DNA from: CAVRIA01 sp963721115
Lineage (GTDB): Bacteria > Desulfobacterota > Binatia > HRBIN30 > CADEER01
DNA length: 64,000 nt
Assembly (NCBI GenBank): GCA_963721115.1
Contig: CAVRIA010000006.1
Location: 682,001-746,000 of the forward strand
Direction of reading: 5' to 3'
Position 1 is the stretch's first letter, and the number at the start of each line of letters is the position of its first letter. The notes beneath the pieces were generated by a model that did not search any database, had not been told where the DNA came from, and worked only from the letters and a program-made list of their open reading frames with translations. This document shows positions 18,287 through 26,691 of the stretch, piece after piece. A program made the position numbers and the translations under genes.

Positions 18287-19393
18287 ATGCAGTACAAGCA
18301 GAACAATCCGATTCCGCTCGGGAAGTCGGGCGCTTACGAGAGCGTCCGGTCGACGATCGAGACCGTCTTCGACTGGCAATACGAGCTGAAGAAGCAAAAC
18401 CTGCTCTCGCTCTACGAAAAGGGGAAGACGCTGGCGTGGAATGCCAACGACCTCGATTGGTCGATCGACGTCGACATCGAACGGTTGATGCGCGAGCGCG
18501 CTCGCGCCGGAATGGCGGGCATGATCAATACTCTCATGAGCCCGCCGGTGGCCCTCGAGGACGACGCCCTCATCGAGATGCAGCTCCACATGAACGCCTT
18601 CATGCTTTCTCAGTTCTTGCACGGGGAACAGGGGGCCTTGTTGGCCACGGCGAAGATCGTGCAGGGTGTTCCCTGGGAGGAGGCGAAATTCTATGCCGCG
18701 AATCAAGTCTCGGACGAAGCGCGCCACGTCGAGGTGTATCACCGCTACCTGACCGAGAAGCTCGGAATTTCCTACGAGATCGTTCCGAGCCTCGACCGAC
18801 TCCTCGACGACATCATCGAGGATCCTCGCTGGGACGTGACGTTCCTGGGAATGCAGATCATGGTGGAAGGACTGGCGTTGGCCGCCTTCGGGATCACGCG
18901 CATGCAGATGGGAGACGAGCCGCTCGTGCAGGATCTGATCACGCGCGTCATGGCTGACGAGTCGCGCCACGTGGCCTTCGGCGTGCTTTCCCTACAGGAC
19001 CTCTATACGAAGGAGATGAGCGCGACCGAGCTGCGGGAGCGCGAGGACTTCGTGATCGAGGCGACTCATCTGCTGCGTGAACGGCTCCTCATGGAGCCGG
19101 TCTTCGAGCGCCTGGGCTGGGACGTCAAGCTGTGGACGGACTGGTCCCAGCAAACCGCCTTCATGACCGGGTTCCGACAGATGATGTTCTCGAAGATCGT
19201 TCCCAATCTGAAGCGCCTGGGCTTACTCACGCCCCGCGTTCGCGATGCCTACGCAAAGCTCGATCTGCTTCGCTTCGAACACATGAAGGACTCCGTCGAG
19301 GATCCGGAGGTCACCCCGCCCGACGAGCTCGTGCAGCTGTTCATGCAGTTCATGCAGACCGCGCAACCGGGCCCGTCCGTCCAGGCTGGCTGA
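18287..19393 (+). CDS. Ferritin-like diiron protein (ribonucleotide-reductase R2-like fold)
   Basis: A 368-aa all-helical protein with two carboxylate/His iron motifs, SDEARHVEVYHRY and ADESRHVAFGVLS. Glutamates in HGEQGALLATAK and MVEGLALAAFG are placed as expected for the other two ligands. This is the pattern of ferritin-like or R2-like oxidases and N-oxygenases. The ATG at 18287 has a strong AGGAGGGG site and follows the TetR stop directly, so the two are likely coupled. The genes downstream (flavin monooxygenase-like, GMC oxidoreductase) suggest an oxidative catabolic role. The exact reaction is unknown; a fatty-acid or aromatic oxygenase is possible. Confidence 0.78.
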   Translation: MQYKQNNPIPLGKSGAYESVRSTIETVFDWQYELKKQNLLSLYEKGKTLAWNANDLDWSIDVDIERLMRERARAGMAGMINTLMSPPVALEDDALIEMQLHMNAFMLSQFLHGEQGALLATAKIVQGVPWEEAKFYAANQVSDEARHVEVYHRYLTEKLGISYEIVPSLDRLLDDIIEDPRWDVTFLGMQIMVEGLALAAFGITRMQMGDEPLVQDLITRVMADESRHVAFGVLSLQDLYTKEMSATELREREDFVIEATHLLRERLLMEPVFERLGWDVKLWTDWSQQTAFMTGFRQMMFSKIVPNLKRLGLLTPRVRDAYAKLDLLRFEHMKDSVEDPEVTPPDELVQLFMQFMQTAQPGPSVQAG

Positions 19394-19492
19394 CGATGCA
19401 AGTGGCATTGCGGAAGCGATCCGTCTTGCTCGTGGAGCGTTGTCCCGGCTACGCTTTCGTCGGCTCGCGCTGGTGAGAGCCGGGAGGGTCTC

Positions 19493-20596
19493 ATGGACGT
19501 CGGACTGGCCATGATCTTTCAGGGAACGGACAAGAACCGCAGCGACCTCGAGGTCTATCACAACGAGCTCCGCATGGGAGCGCTGGCGGAGTCCCTGGGC
19601 TACCAGTCGATCTGGGGAGTGGAGCACCACTTCACCGATTACACAATGTGCCCGGACGTTCTCCAGATGCTGACGTACTTCGCCGGCAAGAGCGAGAGCC
19701 TGCAGCTCGGAACCATGGTCGTGGTCCTCCCGTGGCACGATCCGATGCGCGTGGCCGAGCAGGTGTCATTGCTCGACAACATCTCGAATGGACGTCTGAT
19801 CCTCGGGCTCGGGCGTGGCCTGGGACGGGTCGAGTTCGAAGGTTTCGGAGTCGACATGAACCACAGTCGCGAGATCTTCGTCGAATCCGCGCAGATGCTC
19901 CTGCAGGGCCTGGAAACCGGGTTCTGCGAGTTCGACGGCAAGTACGTCAAGCAGGTACGCCGCGAGATCCGACCGCGGCCGCATGCCACCTTCCGGGGGC
20001 GCACCTACGCTGCCGCCGTTTCGCCCGAGTCGTCGCGCATCATGGCGGAGCTGGGGATCGGCCTCTGCATCATCCCGCAGAAGCCGTGGGACATGGTCGC
20101 GCGGGAGCTGGAGGACTATCGATCCGTATACCGCGAAGTGAACGGCAGCGACGCTCCCGCGCCGATCGTCGCGGCGTGGACCTATTGCGACGAGGACGAG
20201 AATCGCGCCCGAGAAATGGCCACGCGTTACATCGGAGGGTACTGGAGGAGCGTCGTCGAACACTACGAGCTGGTCGGCGATCACCTGAGGCATACCAAGG
20301 GGTACGAGACCTATGGGCGCATGCAGGAGATCGCCAGCATGGCGGGCGGTAACGATGCGATGACCGAATTCTTTCTCGGTATCCAGGTCTGGGGTACCCC
20401 CGAGCAGTGCTACGAGAAGATCATGACGATAAAGAACATCACTGGTGCAGGGGCGTTCAACGGCGTGTTCAGCTACGCCGGGATGCCCTGGGACGACGCC
20501 GAAACGAGCATGCACCTGTTCGCGCGCGAGGTCATGCCGCGTCTGCAGGCTCTGGACGACAAGCCGCTCGGTGTACCGCGGCCCAGCGCCGCCTAA
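19493..20596 (+). CDS. LLM-class flavin-dependent oxidoreductase (luciferase-like)
   Basis: A 367-aa TIM-barrel flavin enzyme of the bacterial luciferase-like family. The N-terminus MDVGLAMIFQGTDKN is followed by QSIWGVEHHFTDYTMCPDVL, the classic WxxEHH segment. Then come LQLGTMVVVLPWHDPMRVAEQ, LDNISNGRLILGLGRGLG and FRGRTYAAAVSPESS. These proteins use reduced FMN or F420 to oxygenate or reduce substrates. It lies 99 bp after the ferritin-like gene on the same strand. A partner flavin reductase is not visible nearby. Confidence 0.88.
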   Translation: MDVGLAMIFQGTDKNRSDLEVYHNELRMGALAESLGYQSIWGVEHHFTDYTMCPDVLQMLTYFAGKSESLQLGTMVVVLPWHDPMRVAEQVSLLDNISNGRLILGLGRGLGRVEFEGFGVDMNHSREIFVESAQMLLQGLETGFCEFDGKYVKQVRREIRPRPHATFRGRTYAAAVSPESSRIMAELGIGLCIIPQKPWDMVARELEDYRSVYREVNGSDAPAPIVAAWTYCDEDENRAREMATRYIGGYWRSVVEHYELVGDHLRHTKGYETYGRMQEIASMAGGNDAMTEFFLGIQVWGTPEQCYEKIMTIKNITGAGAFNGVFSYAGMPWDDAETSMHLFAREVMPRLQALDDKPLGVPRPSAA

Positions 20597-20652
20597 ATTG
20601 TCCCTGCTGTCTCATGTTGCCGCCCAGGGGCGGGCGGTGTTACTGAAACGGC

Positions 20653-21198
20653 GTGAAGCTCGACCTGCCGATCGGACGCCGGGCCTTTCTGCGCGGCACG
20701 GGCGCGGCGCTCCTGACGCTGTCGCGAATCGGTCCCGTGCCAAGCGTCGTTCGAGCAGCGGAGAGCACTGAGGCGCTGCGCGTATTGAGTCCCGGCGACG
20801 CGAGCATTCTCGGTGCCATCGCCGATCGGATGGTTTTCACCGCCGACCCGAGCATGCCGAGATTCGTCGAGACCGGCGGGCTACTCTCCGTCGACGCCGC
20901 CTTGCTCCAGCTCCCTGCCGCGATCGTGAAGCCACTGCCCTGGGCGTTGCGGCTGTTCGAATACGGTCCGCCGATCTTCGCCGCGCGCCTCTCGACCTTT
21001 ACCGGGCTCGACGACGAGGCGAAAGATTCGTACCTGGCGGGCTGGGCAGAGAGCCGGTTCGAGATTCGCCGGCTCGCCTTCGACGCGGTCAAGAACCTAT
21101 CGATGCTAGGCTATTATTCCCAGGACGCGACGTGGAAGGGGATCCACTACGACGGTCCATGGCTTCCACGCCCGCGTCGAATCGTGGCGCGAGGTTGA
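20653..21198 (+). CDS. Tat-exported small subunit, gluconate 2-dehydrogenase subunit 3-like
   Basis: A 181-aa protein starting at GTG 20653 with a twin-arginine signal (GRRAFLRGTGAALLTLSRIG), so it is probably folded in the cytoplasm and exported. The mature part, with LSPGDASILGAIADRMVF and a C-terminal NLSMLGYYSQDATWKGIHYDG, resembles the small partner of GMC-type membrane dehydrogenases. It stands 52 bp before the GMC gene, which supports a two-subunit enzyme with the signal on the small subunit. The two subunits may be co-exported. Confidence 0.72.
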   Translation: MKLDLPIGRRAFLRGTGAALLTLSRIGPVPSVVRAAESTEALRVLSPGDASILGAIADRMVFTADPSMPRFVETGGLLSVDAALLQLPAAIVKPLPWALRLFEYGPPIFAARLSTFTGLDDEAKDSYLAGWAESRFEIRRLAFDAVKNLSMLGYYSQDATWKGIHYDGPWLPRPRRIVARG

Positions 21199-21250
21199 TG
21201 GGAGTGTCCCACCTTTCGGAACGTATGGCCGCGGCCGCGGATGTCCGAAG

Positions 21251-22786
21251 ATGATCACGACCGGAAAGCAGATCGACGCAGACGTCGAGATCGATGCGGA
21301 TGTTTGCATCATCGGGTCCGGAGCTGGTGGAGCCGTCATGGCGAAAGAGCTGGCGGAGTCCGGCCGCGACGTCGTGCTCCTGGAGCAGGGGGGCCACTAC
21401 ACCAAGGAAGACTTCACCCAGCGTGAAGACGAGATGATGCCGCTCCTCTACGAGGAGATGGGGCAGCGTGCCACGGTCGACAAGTCGATCCTCATCCTGC
21501 AGGGACGCAACATCGGCGGCTCGACGGTCCACAACCTCTGCTACTGCTTCAGAACACCGGAGCCGATTCTGGAGAAGTGGAGGCGTGAGGACGGCCTTCG
21601 CGGTATGTCGGCTGCCGACATGCTCCCGTCCTTCGAGCGCGTCGAGCGCATGCTGAAGGTCAAGCCGATCCAACCCCACGAGGTCAATGTTCTGAACGAC
21701 AAGATTCGCCAGGGTTGCGATAAGCTCGGCTACCACGGTTTCGTGACCAACCACAATCGCGAGAACTGCACGTTGTCCGGGTTCTGTCTGCTCGGTTGCC
21801 CCTTCGATGCCAAGCAGAGCATGCTCATCACATACATTCCCGAAGCCGACCGGGCTGGCGCTCGCATCTTCGCCCACTGCCCGGTGCGGCGGCTCGTCGC
21901 CGAGCGCGGGCGCGTGCGTCGCGTCGAAGGAGAGGTGGTCGACGACCTCGGTCGTCCACGACACCGGTTCGGCGTCGGTGCCCGAGTCGTGGTCCTCTGC
22001 GCCGGGGCGATCAACTCGCCCCAGATACTGCTGCGAAGCGGCATCGGTAACTCGAACGGTCAGGTCGGGCGAAACCTGCACCTGCATCCGAGCGTGCTCC
22101 TCTCCGGAATCTACGACGAGGACATCTACGGCTACCACGGAATTCCGCAGAGCTACTACGTGGACGAGTTCATCGACCTGGAGAAAGACCCGGACACCGG
22201 CTACGTGCTGATGCCGGTCTACGGTTTCCCGGTCATGACGGCGACGCAGCTTCCCGGCTTCGGGTCGCAGCACTTCGAGATCATGCGCAACTTCCACCGC
22301 ATGGTCGGCATCCTGGTCTTGATGCACGACCAGTCGAGTGGACGGGTGACCGTGGACGGTGACGGCAGGCCGCAGATCACCTATCGAGTCGATGAACGCG
22401 AGCGCAAGCTGTTCCTCGAGGGGATGAAGCACTGTGCCGAGATCCTCTTCGCCAGCGGCGCGAAGAAAGTGCTGGCGCCATATCGCCGCCCGCTCTGGTT
22501 GAACCCGGGGGATTCGCTCGACGTGTTCGAACGACGCGGCTTGCGCCCGGGCGAGATTCCCGTTGCGTCCACCCATCCCCAGAGCACCTGCCGGATGGGG
22601 GAGGACCGCAAACGCTCGGTCGTCGATTCCTACTGTCGCTCACACGAGGTCCACAACCTCTTCATCTGCGACATGAGCGTGTTCCCGAGCTCGCTCGGTG
22701 CGCCGCCGCAGATCACCACCGCTTCGATCTCGGATCGGACGGCGCAGTACATCAAGGCCAACTGGGCGAGCCTTTCGCGCGACTGA
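21251..22786 (+). CDS. GMC-family FAD-dependent oxidoreductase
   Basis: A 511-aa flavin oxidoreductase. The Rossmann motif CIIGSGAGGAVMAKELAE lies near residue 19. GGSTVHNLCYCFRTPE is the GMC substrate-entrance signature, VVVLCAGAINSPQILLRSG the second GMC signature. The C-terminus has STHPQSTCRMGEDRK and DMSVFPSSLGAPPQITTASI. No signal peptide is present, so export would rely on the Tat-bearing small subunit just upstream. A Cys-rich insert (ENCTLSGFCLLGCPFDAKQS) is typical of the long-chain alcohol oxidase/cholesterol oxidase-like branch. It likely oxidises an alcohol group on a lipid, terpene or sterol; the acceptor is unknown. Confidence 0.87.
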   Translation: MITTGKQIDADVEIDADVCIIGSGAGGAVMAKELAESGRDVVLLEQGGHYTKEDFTQREDEMMPLLYEEMGQRATVDKSILILQGRNIGGSTVHNLCYCFRTPEPILEKWRREDGLRGMSAADMLPSFERVERMLKVKPIQPHEVNVLNDKIRQGCDKLGYHGFVTNHNRENCTLSGFCLLGCPFDAKQSMLITYIPEADRAGARIFAHCPVRRLVAERGRVRRVEGEVVDDLGRPRHRFGVGARVVVLCAGAINSPQILLRSGIGNSNGQVGRNLHLHPSVLLSGIYDEDIYGYHGIPQSYYVDEFIDLEKDPDTGYVLMPVYGFPVMTATQLPGFGSQHFEIMRNFHRMVGILVLMHDQSSGRVTVDGDGRPQITYRVDERERKLFLEGMKHCAEILFASGAKKVLAPYRRPLWLNPGDSLDVFERRGLRPGEIPVASTHPQSTCRMGEDRKRSVVDSYCRSHEVHNLFICDMSVFPSSLGAPPQITTASISDRTAQYIKANWASLSRD

Positions 22787-22908
22787 GAGCTGGCGCGAGT
22801 TGCCGTAGCTGGGCGCGATCAGTCGACGCAGGCCAGAATGATTCGCACACCACACTTCCATGCCCCGAACTTCGCCGGCCCGAACCAAGTTGCTCGGAAA
22901 GCTGGAGG

Positions 22909-23331
22909 TCAAGTCGCGCCCGGTTGGAGAGCGGCGAACTTGGGTAGTGTGACGTCCGTCGTGATGTCCTCGAAGACGACCCGGACCCGCATGCCGATAC
23001 GGATATCGGACGGAGCGACGCCGACCAAGTTGGAGACCATCTTCACCCCCTCCTCCAGCTTCACCACGACGGTAGCGTACGGGACCTGGCCGGCGAACCC
23101 CGGGTGATAGACTTGGTGCATGACGCCGAAGCTGAAAACTTCGCCTCTTCCCGATACCTCGACCCAGTCAGATTCGAACGACAAGCAGTTGGAGCAGACC
23201 TCCCGGGCCGGGAAGCGCAGTGCTCTGCATTTCGCGCATTGCTGAACGACCAACCGGTGCTCCCGGGCGGCCTCGAAGAACGGTCGCATCTCGTCCGTGA
23301 CGACCGGAATGGGCTTCGCGTACTGGGCCAT
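22909..23331 (-). CDS. DUF35-type zinc-ribbon/OB-fold acyl-CoA-associated protein
   Basis: A 140-aa protein with a four-Cys zinc ribbon (CAKCRALRFPAREVCSNC) followed by an OB-fold (EVFSFGVMHQVYHPGFAG and VVVKLEEGVKMVSNLVG). Such proteins bind CoA thioesters and work with SCP2-type thiolases or condensing enzymes. The thiolase gene lies directly upstream on the same strand (30 bp gap), the standard arrangement. ATG 23331 with GGAGCCGG upstream was preferred over a TTG 21 bp earlier. Confidence 0.88.
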   Translation of the reverse strand: MAQYAKPIPVVTDEMRPFFEAAREHRLVVQQCAKCRALRFPAREVCSNCLSFESDWVEVSGRGEVFSFGVMHQVYHPGFAGQVPYATVVVKLEEGVKMVSNLVGVAPSDIRIGMRVRVVFEDITTDVTLPKFAALQPGAT

Positions 23332-23361
23332 GTTGGAACCGGCTCCGATCAATCCCCGGTC

Positions 23362-24537
23362 TCAAGTCGCAGCATTGGCGAGGACCAGCGTCGAATGGGT
23401 CGACAGGATCCCGCCGTTGCCGCTTACCAGCGCGAGCTGGGCGTCGGGGATCTGCCGCTCGGCACCGGCCCCGCGGAGCTGGATGATGGCTTCCGATATC
23501 GGTGTCATTCCCCACATGTAGAACGAGGACAGTTGGCCGCCGCCCGTGTTGACCGGCAGCGATCCGCCCGGAGCGATGCGGCCATCGGCGACGAAGGGGC
23601 CGCCCTCCCCCTTCTTGCAGAAGCCGTAGTCCTCCAGGCAGACGAGGACGGTGAACGTGTAGCAGTCGTAGAGCTCTACGACGTCGATGTCACCCAGCTC
23701 GATACCCGCCATCCGGAAAGCCGTCTCCGCGGCGAGTGAGGCTCCCGATGTCAGCGTCTCGGCGGGATCCCCGCCCGGATGTCCTTGTCCCATTCCCCAC
23801 ACGTAGACGGGCGGTTGCTTCAAGTGGCGCGCCTGTTCGCTCGAAGTGACGATGACGGCGAGACCTCCGTTCGAAACCAGGCAGCAGTCGAAGAGGTGGA
23901 AGGGCTCGACGATCCAGCGTGAGCGCTGGTAGTCCTCGAGCGTCATTGGCGTGTCGTGGAACTGCGCCAGGGGATTGCGGTTCGCCCACTGGCGTTGGGC
24001 GACGGCGATGCTGCCGAGGTGATCGTTGGTTGTTCCGTAGTGGAACATGTGCCGCCGGGCCACGTTCGCATACATCGCGTTGACACCGAATTGTCCGTAG
24101 GCGGCATCCAAGCCGCGTCCGAAGGCGTAGGCGGCGGCGGAGCCGCCGTCCCTCTTCGATTCTTCGCGTGGTCGAGGCGGTTTGAGCGGCGCGTCCGAGA
24201 ACACGCAAGCGACGGTCCGGCACAGACCGGCTGCGATCGCCTGCGCGGCGTGCTGGATCATCGCGGCGGCCGTGGCACCTCCGGCGCTCATGCTCGACGA
24301 CAACCGCAGGTTGCGCAGTCCCATCGCCTGTTGGAGCTGGAACGAGGCCATTCCGAGATCCCCCCAGCTGAGCCCCGGGTTGACCAGCAGGCCGTCCAGG
24401 TCGTCGCGCCTCAGTCCTGCGTCCTCGAGAGCGAGGTGAACAGCTTCGACGGCGAAACCGACGTGGCTGTGGTCGAAGACCTTGCCCTGTCGGGTGATAC
24501 CGAGCCCGGCGATGGCGATACGACCTTTGATTGTCAT
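23362..24537 (-). CDS. SCP2-like thiolase / acetyl-CoA acetyltransferase
   Basis: A 391-aa thiolase-fold enzyme of the lipid-transfer (SCP2) branch. It opens GRIAIAGLGITRQGKVFDHS and has VNPGLSWGDLGMASFQLQQA, CLVSNGGLAVIVTSSEQA and, near the end, NTGGGQLSSFYMWGM and SGNGGILSTHSTLVL. A Cys in GLCRTVACVFSDAP is in the area of the thiolase nucleophile, but I cannot confirm the exact position. With the OB-fold partner it may do the retro-Claisen step in degrading a branched or cyclic side chain, for example of steroids or terpenes. It faces the GMC operon convergently. Confidence 0.87.
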   Translation of the reverse strand: MTIKGRIAIAGLGITRQGKVFDHSHVGFAVEAVHLALEDAGLRRDDLDGLLVNPGLSWGDLGMASFQLQQAMGLRNLRLSSSMSAGGATAAAMIQHAAQAIAAGLCRTVACVFSDAPLKPPRPREESKRDGGSAAAYAFGRGLDAAYGQFGVNAMYANVARRHMFHYGTTNDHLGSIAVAQRQWANRNPLAQFHDTPMTLEDYQRSRWIVEPFHLFDCCLVSNGGLAVIVTSSEQARHLKQPPVYVWGMGQGHPGGDPAETLTSGASLAAETAFRMAGIELGDIDVVELYDCYTFTVLVCLEDYGFCKKGEGGPFVADGRIAPGGSLPVNTGGGQLSSFYMWGMTPISEAIIQLRGAGAERQIPDAQLALVSGNGGILSTHSTLVLANAAT

Positions 24538-24567
24538 CCGAGTGGCACCCGCGCGACCTGGGGATGG

Positions 24568-25329
24568 CTAGAGGGTGATCAGGTGCTCGAAGAGAAGAAG
24601 AGCGGCGAGAATCGCGGCGCAGGTTAGGGCCCGAGCGCCTCGAATGCGCTTCAGCGTGGCGACGCTTCCCACCATGCAGCACAGTCCCACGAGCAAACCG
24701 GCGAGCGCTACCAGGGAAATCTGAAAGGCCGTGCTCAAGATCGAAAAGAGCAGGATGGCCCATGCGGTCCCGATGCCGGCGAGCATCGAGGCCGCCCAGC
24801 GCCAGCGCCGCGCTCCGAGAACGGTGGCCAGAGGGAGGCCGAAGAGGACGACGATCCCGAGCGTTTGAATGTACAGGGGCGGGCGGGCGGCGAAGCGACC
24901 GTAGCGTCCGCTGATGTCGGCAGCGAGGTTCTTGCCGCCGGGACGACCGTCCGCCCCGTAACTCAGGACGTCGGCCCATTGCGTATCCGACGGTTGATAG
25001 ACGAACGGGTGTCCCCAGGGGTCGAGCGGGAGACGCTCTATGAACTCCGGCATGAGCGCCCGCAATCCATGGGCGGCGTCCGGCACGCGCTGATGACGGC
25101 TCAGATACCGGTCGACCGCGGCCGTCAAGTCGCGCGTTGTCGCGACGGCGGTCGCGTATTTCACGCTCGACTCCGGCCCGCCGTAGATTGCGGTAACGGT
25201 CTTGGCGAACAGCAAGACGAACAGGGGCATTACGAGGAGGCCTGCCGAGTAGCCGAGCCAGGTCTCGATCGAGCGGCTCGCGCCGGCCGGTCCGATCTCG
25301 CTGCGCCCGTCCATCCGAAGCCTGCTCAT
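24568..25329 (-). CDS. Polytopic membrane protein with a type II secretion pseudopilin-like domain
   Basis: A 253-aa protein not recognised as a whole. An N-terminal membrane helix (about residues 22-44) leads into a soluble part, about residues 55-140. That part contains AAHGLRALMPEFIERLPLDP and, further on, VLSYGADGRPGG, which looks like the C-terminal globular domain of GspG-type major pseudopilins. Three or four further membrane helices follow to the C-terminus. Normal pseudopilins have one N-terminal helix with a prepilin cleavage site, which is absent here. ATG 25329 with GGAGCG upstream was chosen. It lies 30 bp upstream of the thiolase gene on the same strand, with no obvious functional link. 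Confidence 0.6.
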   Translation of the reverse strand: MSRLRMDGRSEIGPAGASRSIETWLGYSAGLLVMPLFVLLFAKTVTAIYGGPESSVKYATAVATTRDLTAAVDRYLSRHQRVPDAAHGLRALMPEFIERLPLDPWGHPFVYQPSDTQWADVLSYGADGRPGGKNLAADISGRYGRFAARPPLYIQTLGIVVLFGLPLATVLGARRWRWAASMLAGIGTAWAILLFSILSTAFQISLVALAGLLVGLCCMVGSVATLKRIRGARALTCAAILAALLLFEHLITL

Positions 25330-25413
25330 AGCGCTCCGGCTGACCGCGAACAACCCTCGATCGTCTGCACCCGCTCACCCTGGCACCGGCTCCGGACGCG
25401 CTGCAGGTGCCCG

Positions 25414-25692
25414 TCAGCGCTTCATGATCCGGAACGACCGTCGCAGTTTGCTCACCTGATCCTGTACGGACGGTGAACGCTTGGCGCCGGTGACGGCCTC
25501 AAAGACTTCCAGCTCCGTTGCTTCTCGAGCCGGCTCGGCGACTTCGCGAACCGCCTCCAGGAGATCGTTGATCAACCGGGGGATCTCGCGTTGAGGAATA
25601 ACCAGGTCGCCGCGGCCGAGACTGCCGCTCCAGTTGGCGGCATATGGGCGAAGCACATCGAGGATCTTCTCCATCTCATGTCGCTCAACCAT
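25414..25692 (-). CDS. Small hypothetical protein (helical, charged)
   Basis: A 92-aa protein I do not recognise. It is mostly helical and charged: MEKILDVLRPYAANWSG, then IPQREIPRLINDLLEAVREV, ending in a basic tail (VSKLRRSFRIMKR). No signal peptide, membrane helix or Cys cluster. ATG 25692 was chosen (GAGGGT just upstream); the frame is open to 25713. It stands 84 bp upstream of the pseudopilin-like membrane protein. Confidence 0.55.
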   Translation of the reverse strand: MVERHEMEKILDVLRPYAANWSGSLGRGDLVIPQREIPRLINDLLEAVREVAEPAREATELEVFEAVTGAKRSPSVQDQVSKLRRSFRIMKR

Positions 25693-25846
25693 GACCCTCG
25701 ACGAAGATAACACAGCCGAGGTGTCCGCGAAACACCATCCCGACCCAATTGGTCGTGCGTGCCCGCGTTCGGTCGTTGCAGGGGACCGGGCGGGTTGATA
25801 TCAGGCCTGACAGACCTCTCACCACGATTCAGGAGCGAGCTTTTCT

Positions 25847-26653
25847 ATGGCTACGATGATCACGAGCGAGTGCATCAACTGCGGCGCCTGCGAGCCGGAA
25901 TGTCCGAACACGGCGATTTACCAGGGCGGCGTCGAATGGGAATCGAACGGCGTGAAGCACCCCGCCCTCGCCACGGACGTGTTTTACATCGTTCCGGAGA
26001 AGTGTACCGAGTGCGTCGGCTTCCACGACCACGAGGCATGCGCCGCTGTCTGCCCGGTCGATGTCTGTATCCCCAACCCGGACATTCCGGAAACGGAGGA
26101 ACAGCTCATTGCCCGGGCGCGAGAGCTGCACCCGGCAGTTGACTTCGCCGCGGACTTCCCCTCGCGCTTTCGTACTGACGGGGACCAGAAACCCGCTGCC
26201 GGTCCTGCTCCGGCCGCCTCGATCGACGAGAAACCTACTCCACCCGTTCTCCCGGAAACGGTACCGGCGGTGTCAGCGGCTTCGGACGTCCGACTCAACC
26301 TTCCTCCGCTCGACGACTGGGAGGTTCCGCTGGACTGTTGGTCGTGTCACGGCACCTACGCCGTTGCCTTCAAGCATCTGCGCACAGGGATCGTCTTGCG
26401 CTGTCCGTTTTGCACGGCATCCTACATTGTGACGACATCTCTCTACGGGGACATCAGCCGCGCTTTGCAGGACTTTCATCGCCGGTGGACCGAAGAGTTC
26501 GAGTCGTTCCAGGAGCGTCGCCGACGTGAACTCGAGGAGTTCGAAGAACGCCAGCGGAGTACTCTGGAGCGCTTCAACGAGGGGCTGCAACGACTGAGCC
26601 GCAGCGTCAAACCGCCGGGCGCGCCGCGCAAACGGGCGTGGATCTTCGGCTGA
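25847..26653 (+). CDS. YfhL-like ferredoxin with Zn-ribbon-like and coiled-coil extension
   Basis: A 268-aa protein. Residues 1-80 are a two-cluster ferredoxin: first motif CINCGACEPECP, second ECVGFHDHEACAAVCPVDVC, the latter with the long insert typical of YfhL/Alvin-type [4Fe-4S] ferredoxins. Those are usually 80-110 residues. Here a Pro-rich linker leads to a second module with CWSCHGTYAV and CPFCTASYIV (four Cys, probably a zinc ribbon), then a strongly charged coiled coil (residues about 205-250, many Glu-Arg) and a basic tail. The isolated CWSCH could in principle bind c-type heme, but the protein has no signal peptide, so zinc is more likely. The partner is unknown. Confidence 0.72.
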   Translation: MATMITSECINCGACEPECPNTAIYQGGVEWESNGVKHPALATDVFYIVPEKCTECVGFHDHEACAAVCPVDVCIPNPDIPETEEQLIARARELHPAVDFAADFPSRFRTDGDQKPAAGPAPAASIDEKPTPPVLPETVPAVSAASDVRLNLPPLDDWEVPLDCWSCHGTYAVAFKHLRTGIVLRCPFCTASYIVTTSLYGDISRALQDFHRRWTEEFESFQERRRRELEEFEERQRSTLERFNEGLQRLSRSVKPPGAPRKRAWIFG

Positions 26654-26691
26654 CGGGCGCAGGTGTCAACCGGACGCGCGACACCTTCGGA

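Noticed and set aside
17630..19393. One frame that would fuse a TetR-region peptide to the ferritin-like protein
   Set aside because: The first 219 codons are a third, non-coding frame over tetR. The ferritin-like gene has its own strong ribosome site and ATG at 18287.
25847..26653. CWSCH in the extended ferredoxin as a c-type heme site
   Set aside because: The protein has no signal peptide and the motif is paired with CPFC, so a zinc ribbon is more likely.
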